NCBI GenBank assembly: GCA_020056545.1 | Contig: JAGVHM010000201.1 | Span: 1 to 11,158, forward strand | DNA: 11,158 bases | From: a bacterium | GTDB taxonomy: Bacteria > Desulfobacterota > Deferrimicrobia > Deferrimicrobiales > Deferrimicrobiaceae | Reading direction: 5' to 3' | Part shown: one piece after another, positions 5,986 through 11,158 of the stretch | Numbering within the stretch: the first letter of the stretch is position 1 | How the letters are laid out: each line of letters starts with the position of its first letter | Program-made: the position numbers and the translations under genes | Notes under the pieces: generated by a model | Seen by the model: the letters and a program-made list of their open reading frames with translations, nothing else | Database searches by the model: none | What the model was told of the DNA's origin: nothing

Positions 5986-6860
5986 GCATGACGGGGTACG
6001 GGCGGGGCGAGGCGCACGGCAGCGACGTGGTCGTCACGGCGGATGTCCGGACTGTGAACCACCGGTATCTGGACATCCACGTCAGGTGCCCGTCGAAATT
6101 CCTCTCCTGGGAGCCCAGGGTTCGCGGGGTCGTCCGGGATGCGCTCAGGCGCGGGAAGGTGGATGTGTTCCTGGGTGTCCGGGAGTGGGGGAAAACCGGA
6201 ACCTCCGTCCGCGTGAACAAGGAGGCGCTTGATTCATTCATCTCGGAGGCGAACAGGATCAAGGAGGTGAGCGGCCTGCCGATAGATCTTGCGTTCCGCG
6301 ATTTGCTGGCGGTTCCGGACCTGTTCGTATTCGTGACTGAAGGCGTGGACCCGGCGGAGGAGCATTGGGATCTCGCCGCGAAGGCTATGGGCGGAGCCCT
6401 TACCATGCTTTTGGCGTCGAGGCGGGATGAAGGGGAGCGTCTGCGTGAGGTCGTCGGGAACGCGGTTGGCGGACTGGGATCTGTGGTCGATAATATTGCG
6501 TCATTATCTATTGAAAACAAGGGGCTTGCCATCGATAAGTTCAAGGACAGGATTAAACTGCTTTCCGGAGAGACAGGCATGGATGCGGGCCGGCTTCATC
6601 AGGAGGCGGCATACCTCATCGACCGTCTTGACATCACCGAGGAAATAGACCGTCTCCGCTCGCACCTGACGGGGCTCGAAAAACTCCTCCGGCAGCCCGG
6701 AGATGCCGTCGGGAAACGGTTCGACTTCCTCGTCCAGGAAACGTTCCGGGAGTTGAGCACGGCATCGAACAAGTCCGCGCACGCGGGGATCTCGGAACTC
6801 GCGGTGACGGCGAAGACCGAGCTGGAAAAGATCCGGGAACAGATACAGAACGTGGAGTAG
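5976..6860 (+). CDS. yicC: YicC family endoribonuclease-like protein
   Basis: This 294-residue protein starts MWMSMTGYGRGEA, matching the family's usual M-x-x-SMTGYGR opening, which supports ATG 5976 over ATG 5982. The YicC N-terminal domain (about 4-155) includes VRTVNHRYLDIHVRCP and RGKVDVFLGV. The C-terminal DUF1732 domain (about 205-294) includes DITEEIDRLRSHL and VGKRFDFLVQE, and ends KIREQIQNVE. E. coli YicC has been described as an endoribonuclease that acts with PNPase in small-RNA turnover; that role is carried over by homology only. The segment after FLVQE reads TFRELSTASNKSA, whereas E. coli has FNREANTLASKSI, so two normally conserved asparagines are replaced. It overlaps DUF4416 by 10 bases and precedes gmk by 3, an arrangement seen in many bacteria. 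Confidence 0.92.
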   Translation: MWMSMTGYGRGEAHGSDVVVTADVRTVNHRYLDIHVRCPSKFLSWEPRVRGVVRDALRRGKVDVFLGVREWGKTGTSVRVNKEALDSFISEANRIKEVSGLPIDLAFRDLLAVPDLFVFVTEGVDPAEEHWDLAAKAMGGALTMLLASRRDEGERLREVVGNAVGGLGSVVDNIASLSIENKGLAIDKFKDRIKLLSGETGMDAGRLHQEAAYLIDRLDITEEIDRLRSHLTGLEKLLRQPGDAVGKRFDFLVQETFRELSTASNKSAHAGISELAVTAKTELEKIREQIQNVE

Positions 6861-6863
6861 CCC

Positions 6864-7469
6864 ATGGAGAGTGGAGACGTTTTCGTCATATCGGCGCCGT
6901 CGGGGTCAGGGAAGACAACCATCTGCCGGCTTCTCGTCGAAAAGGTGGAGGGTCTGGAACTTTCCATCTCCTACACCACCCGCCCGCGAAAGAACGGAGA
7001 GACGGAAGGGAAGGATTATCACTTCATTTCTGAAGATATATTTGATAAAATGATAAATTTAAAGGAGTTTTTGGAATACGCAACGGTCTACGGGAGACGG
7101 TACGGGACATCCCGCGAGGCGGTCGGAAGGACGGTTTCCCGCGGGACCGACGTCGTGCTGGAGATAGACGTCCAGGGGGGACGCAAGGTCAAGGAGGCGC
7201 TTCCCGGGGTGGTACTGATAGGCATTTTCCCGCCCGACTGGGAGACGCTCTCCCGGCGGCTCCAGGAAAGGGGACGGGACAGCCGGGAGGAGATGGCGGC
7301 GCGCCTCGAGGCCGCGGGCAAGGAGATGGGGGAACTGCTGACCTATGACTTCCTTGTGGTCAACGACAGCCTGGAAGAGGCTGTCAGGCAGGTGGAATGG
7401 ATAGTGCGGGCGCAGCGGCTTCGCGGGGAGCGTGTCCGTCGCACGAGGGAACGGATTCCAAGGCGGTAG
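6864..7469 (+). CDS. gmk: Guanylate kinase
   Basis: Gmk phosphorylates GMP to GDP with ATP in the cytoplasm and so feeds GTP and (p)ppGpp synthesis. The 201-residue product carries the P-loop SAPSGSGKTT (10-19), the GMP-binding YTTRPRKNGE (37-46) and GKDYHF (49-54), YGRRYGTSREAV in the GMP-binding region, VVLEIDVQGG (Walker B-like) and a lid region QERGRDSREEMAARL. The length is normal (about 200-210). ATG 6864 is preceded by GTGGAG at 6852-6857, inside the last yicC codons. Codons for residues about 55-72 are strikingly AT-rich compared with the rest of the gene. Because rel lies two genes downstream, feedback of ppGpp on this enzyme is an obvious question; inhibition is known for Gmk of some phyla and not others, and the sequence alone does not decide it. 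Confidence 0.97.
   Translation: MESGDVFVISAPSGSGKTTICRLLVEKVEGLELSISYTTRPRKNGETEGKDYHFISEDIFDKMINLKEFLEYATVYGRRYGTSREAVGRTVSRGTDVVLEIDVQGGRKVKEALPGVVLIGIFPPDWETLSRRLQERGRDSREEMAARLEAAGKEMGELLTYDFLVVNDSLEEAVRQVEWIVRAQRLRGERVRRTRERIPRR
7026..7078. other. AT-rich island inside gmk
   Basis: Within these 53 bases only 10 are G or C (about 19%), while the flanking sequence is clearly GC-rich. The reading frame stays open and encodes the gmk segment ISEDIFDKMINLKEFLEY, so it is coding. It contains hexamers resembling a -10 element (TATATT at 7037-7042) and a purine-rich AAAGGAG at 7061-7067. No well-spaced -35 was recognised, so a promoter call is not supported. Confidence 0.6.
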
Positions 7470-7481
7470 GAGAGGAAAAAG

Positions 7482-7676
7482 ATGGCGCGAGTAACTGTGG
7501 AAGATTGTCTGCGTAAGGTCGGCAGCCACTTTGAGCTGACGGTCGTCGCGGCGAAGCGGGCCAAGCAGCTCCTGGGCGGCGTGGGGGCTTCGATCGACAC
7601 GTCCCAGCGAAGGGACAAACCGACGGTTGTGGCGCTCAGGGAGATCGCGCAGGGGACGGTCCGGGTCAAAAACTGA
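7482..7676 (+). CDS. rpoZ: DNA-directed RNA polymerase omega subunit
   Basis: This 64-residue omega subunit binds the beta-prime subunit, helping fold and assemble RNA polymerase. It starts [10 protein letters not shown] and continues [19 protein letters not shown] and [13 protein letters not shown], the conserved core of RpoZ. It is shorter than the 91-residue E. coli protein, lacking the variable C-terminal tail, as in many non-gamma lineages. The N-terminal Met-Ala-Arg is the part of omega that helps form ppGpp site 1 in the E. coli enzyme, so this polymerase plausibly has that site. AGGAG at 7468-7472 lies 9 bases before the ATG and overlaps the gmk stop. It lies directly before rel, the same pairing as rpoZ-spoT in enterobacteria. 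Confidence 0.97.
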   Translation: MARVTVEDCLRKVGSHFELTVVAAKRAKQLLGGVGASIDTSQRRDKPTVVALREIAQGTVRVKN

Positions 7677-7679
7677 TCG

Positions 7680-7698
7680 CGGAGCGCTCCATGCTCCG
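7680..7698 (+). promoter_or_regulatory. Possible hairpin covering the rel ribosome-binding site and start codon
   Basis: CGGAGC (7680-7685) can pair with GCTCCG (7693-7698), a 6-base GC-rich stem with a 7-base loop. The 5' arm contains the only Shine-Dalgarno (GGAG, 7681-7684), and the loop and 3' arm contain the ATG at 7691-7693. Bases 7681-7690 are also a perfect palindrome. In the folded form ribosome access would be reduced. This is a fold by eye, with no test behind it. Confidence 0.4.
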
Positions 7699-9835
7699 AC
7701 TTAACGACATCGTCGATCGCGTCCAGGCCGCAAGGCCCGGATGCGACATCGAGCTTATCCACAAGGCCTACGTCTTCACGGCGAAGGTGCATCACGGCCA
7801 GCTTCGCCAGTCGGGTGAGCCGTACCTCATCCATCCGCTGAACGTCGCCTTCATCCTCGCGAATTGGAACCTGGACGAGGAGACGATCGTGACAGGCCTG
7901 CTCCACGACACGGTGGAGGACACGGTCGCGACCGTCGACGAGATACGCGACCTGTTCGGGGACACCGTGGCCCAGATGGTGGACGGCGTCTCGAAGATAA
8001 GCCGGGTGGTCATATCGGACGTCGCCGACCAGAAGGCCGAGTCTCTCCGCAAAATGATCCTGGCCATGGGGAAGGACCTGCGGGTCGTCCTCGTCAAACT
8101 GGCGGATCGCCTCCATAACATGAGGACCATCGGACACCTCTCACGAGACAAGCAGGTCGCCGTGGCGCGGGAGACCCAGGATATCTACAACCCGATCGCA
8201 AGCCGGCTCGGAATGTCGCGGGTCAAGATAGAGTTCGAGGACCGCTGCTTCGAGGTGCTCCATCCGGAGGACTACCGGGAGCTTGTCCGATTGGCCGACG
8301 AGCGGAAGCGCGACCGAGAAAGCCATGTCCGAAGCGTCGTCGAGATGCTGGAAAAGAAGCTTGCCGAAGCGAAAGTCGAGGCGGTGGTGAAAGGCCGGTC
8401 GAAGCACATCGCCGGCATGTTCCAGAAGATGGCCCGGCAGGGGATCGATTTCGACCATATCTACGATTTCATAGGTTTCCGGATAATCGCGAAGTCGGTG
8501 GGGGAGTGCTACGAGGCGCTGGGGATCGTGCACAGCCTTTGGAAGCCCGTCCCCGGCCGGTTCAAGGACTACATAGCGATGCCGAAGCCGAACCTCTACC
8601 AGTCGCTTCACACGACGGTGTTCGGCCCCAACGCCGAGCTCATGGAGATCCAGATCCGAACCGAGGAGATGAACGCCATCGCGGAGTACGGCGTCGCGGC
8701 GCACTGGAAGTACAAGGAGGGGCGGCCGGTCGTCGGCAAGGGCGACCAGATGTTCCTCTGGCTTCGCCAGATACTCGAGCTCCAGCAGGAGATGAAGGAC
8801 CCGCGGGAGTTCCTCAACACCGTGAAGGTGGAGCTCTTCCCGGAGGAGGTCTACGTCTTCACCCCACGGGGCGACGTCAAGGAACTGCCGCAGGGCGCGA
8901 CGACCATCGATTTCGCCTACGCCGTCCATACGGAAGTCGGCAACACGTGCGTGGGCGCGAAGATAAACGGCAAGATGGTCCCGCTGAGAACCATGTTGAA
9001 GAACGGCGACGTGGTGGAGATCGTCACCCACCCCGCGCACAAGCCGAGCAAGGACTGGCTCAAGGTCGCCAAGACGAGCCGGGCCCTGAACAAGATACGC
9101 GTATTCGTCCGCGAGGAGCAGCAGGAGCGCAGCCTCGCCCTCGGGAAGCAGATGCTGGAGCGGGAGCTTCGCAAGCACTCCCTCTCCATGAACAAGGTCC
9201 TGAAGTCGAAGGAATTCGAGGAAACGCTCCAGGAGCAACGGCTGAAGAGCCCGGACGATTACTGCGTCGCCCTGGGGTACGGAAAGATGTCGCTGCTTCC
9301 GCTCCTGCGGCGCCTGGTCCCGCCCGAGCAGCTCCATGAAAAGGTCAAGGACTCCCGCCTTGGGGCCCTTATCCGGCGGGTCACGGCCGCCAAGCCGAGC
9401 GCGATCATCGTGAAGGGGATGGACGACATTTTCATACGGTTGGGGAACTGCTGCCACCCGGTGCCGGGCGACCCGATCATCGGCTTCATCACGCGTGGGA
9501 GAGGCGTGACGATCCACGCGAAGGACTGCCCGAAGGCGCTGGACAACGACCCGGCGCGCGCGATAGATGTCGCCTGGGAAGCGGGCACCAAGGCGTCCCA
9601 CCCTGTGAAACTGAAGGTGGTCTGCGCCGACAAGCCGGGCCTTCTCGCCGACATATCCCGCACGATCACCGCCAGCGACGTGGACATCCGACGCGCGACC
9701 GTTTTGACAACGCGGGACAAGCGGGCCATCTGCAACTTCGAGGTGTCGGTCAACGACGCGCAGCACCTCGCGGCCCTTATAAAGTCGATCGAAAAATTGA
9801 AGAACGTGTTCTCAGTCGAAAGGGGGAAAGGATAA
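7691..9835 (+). CDS. rel: Bifunctional (p)ppGpp synthase/hydrolase (Rel/SpoT)
   Basis: This long RelA/SpoT homologue (714 residues) makes (p)ppGpp from GTP/GDP and ATP and also hydrolyses it. The hydrolase (HD) domain keeps H48, H72-D73, the E76-D77 pair in LLHDTVEDT and D139 in KLADRLHNMRT, so degradation should be active. The synthase domain keeps D259 in YDFIGFR, RFKD at 290-293 and E319 in EIQIRTEEMN. RxKD, in contrast to ExDD, is typical of bifunctional enzymes. After these come the TGS domain (from about 387, VYVFTPRGDVKELP), a helical region, the zinc-finger/RIS domain with C587-C588-H589 in NCCHPVPGD, and a C-terminal ACT domain (about 637-711). All parts needed for ribosome-linked control are present. 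Start ATG 7691 has GGAG 6 bases upstream, possibly buried in a hairpin. It follows rpoZ by 14 bases and abuts ridA. Confidence 0.97.
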   Translation: MLRLNDIVDRVQAARPGCDIELIHKAYVFTAKVHHGQLRQSGEPYLIHPLNVAFILANWNLDEETIVTGLLHDTVEDTVATVDEIRDLFGDTVAQMVDGVSKISRVVISDVADQKAESLRKMILAMGKDLRVVLVKLADRLHNMRTIGHLSRDKQVAVARETQDIYNPIASRLGMSRVKIEFEDRCFEVLHPEDYRELVRLADERKRDRESHVRSVVEMLEKKLAEAKVEAVVKGRSKHIAGMFQKMARQGIDFDHIYDFIGFRIIAKSVGECYEALGIVHSLWKPVPGRFKDYIAMPKPNLYQSLHTTVFGPNAELMEIQIRTEEMNAIAEYGVAAHWKYKEGRPVVGKGDQMFLWLRQILELQQEMKDPREFLNTVKVELFPEEVYVFTPRGDVKELPQGATTIDFAYAVHTEVGNTCVGAKINGKMVPLRTMLKNGDVVEIVTHPAHKPSKDWLKVAKTSRALNKIRVFVREEQQERSLALGKQMLERELRKHSLSMNKVLKSKEFEETLQEQRLKSPDDYCVALGYGKMSLLPLLRRLVPPEQLHEKVKDSRLGALIRRVTAAKPSAIIVKGMDDIFIRLGNCCHPVPGDPIIGFITRGRGVTIHAKDCPKALDNDPARAIDVAWEAGTKASHPVKLKVVCADKPGLLADISRTITASDVDIRRATVLTTRDKRAICNFEVSVNDAQHLAALIKSIEKLKNVFSVERGKG

Positions 9836-10231
9836 ATGAGGGAGGCGATCAGGACCGGGAATGCCCCGGCGGCGATCGGGCCGTACTCGCAGGCTATCCG
9901 GGCGGGAGGTTTCCTGTTCTGCTCGGGCCAGATCCCCCTCGACCCTGCGACCGGTAAAATGGTCGAGGGTGGAATCGAGGCGCAGACCGAACGGGTATTG
10001 TCGAACCTGGAGGCGGTGCTCGCCGCGGGCGGCGCTACGCTTGCCTCCGTGGTCAAGACCACCGTCTATCTGGCGGACTTGGCGGATTTCCCCGCGATGA
10101 ACGGCGTGTACGCCAGGTTCTTCCCGCATGAGCCGCCTGCGAGGGCCACCATACAGGCGGCGAGGCTTCCGGCGGGGGCGCTTGTCGAGATCGACGCGGT
10201 CGCGTCGACGGGTGGGGTTAGACTGCCTTGA
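9836..10231 (+). CDS. ridA: RidA family 2-iminobutanoate/2-iminopropanoate deaminase
   Basis: This 131-residue RidA/YjgF/UK114 protein is normally a homotrimer that hydrolyses reactive enamine/imine intermediates released by PLP-dependent enzymes. Family motifs are present: AIGPYSQA (13-20), FCSGQIPLDPATGK (28-41), VVKTTVYLADL (72-82) and PPARATIQAARLP (100-112). R103 matches the arginine that binds the substrate carboxylate in true RidA members, and E118 in VEID matches the conserved acidic residue. These residues favour an active deaminase over the inactive subfamilies. The ATG follows the rel stop with no gap; AGGGGG at 9821-9826 serves as ribosome-binding site. The end overlaps the convergent rpmB gene by 14 bases. 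Confidence 0.95.
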   Translation: MREAIRTGNAPAAIGPYSQAIRAGGFLFCSGQIPLDPATGKMVEGGIEAQTERVLSNLEAVLAAGGATLASVVKTTVYLADLADFPAMNGVYARFFPHEPPARATIQAARLPAGALVEIDAVASTGGVRLP

Positions 10232-10406
10232 CGACCCGGCCGGACTTGATGCAGTTTGTGCAGACCTGGATGTGGCGGACCGTGCCGCCGCTCACCGTCT
10301 TCACGCGCTGGATGTTCGGCTTCCAGATTTTCCGTGTCCTGTTGTTGGCGTGGGACACGTTGTGCCCGAAATTCGGGCCCTTCCCGCAGAGTGCGCACTT
10401 TGCCAT
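10218..10406 (-). CDS. rpmB: 50S ribosomal protein L28, four-cysteine form
   Basis: This 62-residue ribosomal protein of the large subunit starts MAKCALCGKGPNFGHNVSHANNRT and ends CTNCIKSGRVVKAV. C4, C7, C49 and C52 form two CxxC pairs, the zinc-binding form of L28; many bacteria carry a cysteine-free form that is used under zinc shortage. The frame could extend upstream by 13 codons, but the ATG with its complement at 10404-10406 has GGAGG 5 bases upstream and gives the family's standard N-terminus. It stands alone here, without rpmG (L33). It is read against all other genes in the window: its end overlaps the ridA end by 14 bases, and its promoter lies across the start of the divergent gene. 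Confidence 0.97.
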   Translation of the reverse strand: MAKCALCGKGPNFGHNVSHANNRTRKIWKPNIQRVKTVSGGTVRHIQVCTNCIKSGRVVKAV

Positions 10407-10411
10407 GGTAT

Positions 10412-10416
10412 CCTCC
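10412..10416 (-). promoter_or_regulatory. Ribosome-binding site of rpmB
   Basis: CCTCC on the plus strand reads GGAGG on the minus strand, 5 bases before the rpmB ATG. It decides the start against an upstream in-frame ATG that would add 13 residues not found in L28. Confidence 0.8.
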
Positions 10417-10433
10417 GGAAATTCAACCGATGG

Positions 10434-10463
10434 AAGATACCACAAGTCATGAGTTTACGGCAA
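10434..10463 (-). promoter_or_regulatory. Candidate sigma-70-type promoter for rpmB
   Basis: On the minus strand, TTGCCG (10458-10463) and TATCTT (10434-10439) are separated by 18 bases. The -10 is preceded by TGG, giving an extended -10 (TGn). Each hexamer matches the consensus at 4 of 6 positions. Transcription would begin near 10427, leaving a leader of about 20 bases with the ribosome-binding site. The -35 and spacer cover the start codon of the plus-strand YdcF-like gene (10449). Confidence 0.5.
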
Positions 10464-11054
10464 GGTGAAAATCCGCTCGGCGGCCGCCGGAAGAAAAGCG
10501 CTCTTCGACCCGCGGCCCTGCTCATTCTGATTGCCGCCGCCGTAGCGTCCTATCCGCACCTGGCCGCCCGGTCGGTGCCCGCGATGGACGGAGAGCAGGC
10601 CGACGTCGTATTCGTCCTCACCGGAGGCGAAAACAGGATTCCCGCGGGGATCCGCGCCTTGAAGGATGGGAAGGGGAAAGAGCTGTATATCCTCGGCGCG
10701 AGGGCAGGCGGAAAGATAGAGAGGATACTTCCCGGGCGCAAAGAGCTGACCGCCGAAGACCTGCGCCGGCTGCACATGGAAGAATGGTCCGAAAACACGC
10801 TCGAGAACGCGTTCGCGGCGAAAGGATTGGTCGCGGAACGGAATTTCAGGAAGGTGATACTGGTCACGTCCGATTACCACATGCCGCGCGCCTTTTTCGC
10901 CTTTCGGGCGATTCTCCCGAGCGAGGTCGATATAGCCGCGTCTCCGGTCCGCTCTGAGTGGCGCGGAGGCGGCGCGTTTCCGCGCACGCTTCGCCTGTTC
11001 ATCACCGAGAGCGTCAAATACTGGGGATACCGGCTGTTTCTCTGGTCCGTGTAG
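10449..11054 (+). CDS. YdcF/ElyC family (DUF218) membrane-anchored protein
   Basis: This 201-residue DUF218 protein has a basic N-terminus (GGRRKKSALRP), one hydrophobic segment (about 19-38), then a periplasmic or extracytoplasmic domain. The domain shows ADVVFVLTGGENRIPAGI (from 51), SENTLENA (114-121) and VTSDYHMPRAFFAF (139-152), the three conserved blocks of the family. Relatives include YdcF, SanA and ElyC of E. coli; ElyC and SanA affect envelope integrity and polyisoprenoid/peptidoglycan precursor use, but the reaction is not established. An envelope role here is inference. The ATG at 10449 has no good Shine-Dalgarno (a GGAAG at about 10432-10436 is too far), so the start is uncertain. 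An in-frame open stretch reaches back to 10128, but it runs antisense to rpmB and does not resemble the family. Confidence 0.85.
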   Translation: MSLRQGENPLGGRRKKSALRPAALLILIAAAVASYPHLAARSVPAMDGEQADVVFVLTGGENRIPAGIRALKDGKGKELYILGARAGGKIERILPGRKELTAEDLRRLHMEEWSENTLENAFAAKGLVAERNFRKVILVTSDYHMPRAFFAFRAILPSEVDIAASPVRSEWRGGGAFPRTLRLFITESVKYWGYRLFLWSV

Positions 11055-11158
11055 CCCCAGCAACCGGACTCCGGGCTCGCGGGGGACTTCCCCGGAGCTA
11101 CGTTCGCGACCTTCGCCCGCTCACTGCGGATTCCGCTTCGACGCAATCTATCCCTCCG
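11055..11158. repeat. Non-coding right edge with several inverted repeats
   Basis: This 104-base stretch follows the YdcF-like stop and holds no supported gene. CTCCGGG (11069-11075) pairs with CCCGGAG (11091-11097) across 15 bases, and inside it CGGGG/CCCCG can form a competing stem (11080-11094). GCGGA-T-TCCGC at 11126-11136 is a second perfect inverted repeat. No T-run follows either stem, so an intrinsic terminator is not supported. The density of stems suggests a dispersed palindromic repeat or structured RNA edge, cut by the window end. Confidence 0.35.

Noticed and set aside
7044..7073. Internal promoter or second translation start in the AT-rich part of gmk
   Set aside because: AAAGGAG at 7061-7067 lies only 3 bases from the in-frame TTG at 7071, and no properly spaced -35/-10 pair was recognised; kept only as an open finding.
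8141..9766. A 541-codon open frame on the minus strand opposite rel
   Set aside because: It lies antisense to a clear Rel protein, its translation is rich in Arg, His, Leu and Val in the way frame shadows of GC-rich genes are, and no known motif appears.
10128..10448. Longer N-terminus for the YdcF-like protein from 10128
   Set aside because: The added part lies over the ridA end and antisense to rpmB and does not resemble the family.
11069..11097. Intrinsic terminator after the YdcF-like gene
   Set aside because: The stem is present, but the following bases (AGCTACGTTCGCG) hold no T-run, so I did not call it a terminator.
1..11158. CRISPR array, transposase, integrase, toxin-antitoxin pair or phage genes
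   Set aside because: Every plus-strand interval is filled by recognisable conserved genes. No direct-repeat array and no mobile-element motif was seen, so an undescribed defence system is not supported here.

Overview
The window is 11,158 bases of GC-rich bacterial DNA with almost no non-coding space. It comes from a Gram-negative, lipid A/LPS-making bacterium: there are Kdo transferase, LpxK and two heptose-pathway enzymes. The order yicC-gmk-rpoZ-rel-ridA-rpmB, the small omega subunit starting MARVTV, the four-cysteine L28 and the DUF4416 gene together recall the former Deltaproteobacteria (Desulfuromonadota/Geobacter-like or a neighbouring lineage). That placement rests on remembered gene order, not on a search, and is only moderately secure.

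Layout. Bases 1-10231 carry twelve plus-strand genes, the first cut by the window edge. They overlap or sit within 14 bases of each other, so they could be one long transcript or a chain of coupled operons. The first half (1-5440) builds the LPS inner core and lipid A: a partial MsbA-like ABC exporter, waaA (Kdo transferase), lpxK (lipid A 4'-kinase), gmhB (heptose bisphosphate phosphatase), a DUF3108 lipoprotein, a 54-residue Trm112-like zinc protein, and rfaE1 (heptose-7-phosphate kinase). A DUF4416 gene of unknown function (5437-5985) joins this to a second, growth-control half: yicC (RNase-like), gmk (guanylate kinase), rpoZ (RNA polymerase omega), rel (bifunctional ppGpp synthase/hydrolase) and ridA (enamine/imine deaminase). 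The minus-strand gene rpmB (ribosomal protein L28) overlaps the ridA tail by 14 bases. A divergent YdcF/DUF218 membrane-anchored gene begins 42 bases beyond the rpmB start. The last 104 bases are non-coding and rich in inverted repeats.

How the genes work together. MsbA, WaaA and LpxK complete and flip Kdo-lipid A, while RfaE1 and GmhB act in the ADP-heptose pathway (the isomerase, adenylyltransferase and epimerase are not in the window). Gmk makes GDP, Rel converts GDP/GTP to (p)ppGpp and degrades it, and omega contributes to a ppGpp site on RNA polymerase. The second half is therefore a compact guanine-nucleotide/stringent-response unit placed directly behind envelope synthesis.

I see no CRISPR array, transposase, integrase, tRNA or rRNA. 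I do not see a convincing new defence or mobile system. The items most worth a second look are the unknown genes in the LPS operon (DUF3108, Trm112-like, DUF4416), a hairpin over the rel ribosome-binding site, a very AT-rich patch inside gmk, the altered C-terminal motif of YicC, the overlapping rpmB/ydcF control region and the repeat-like right edge.
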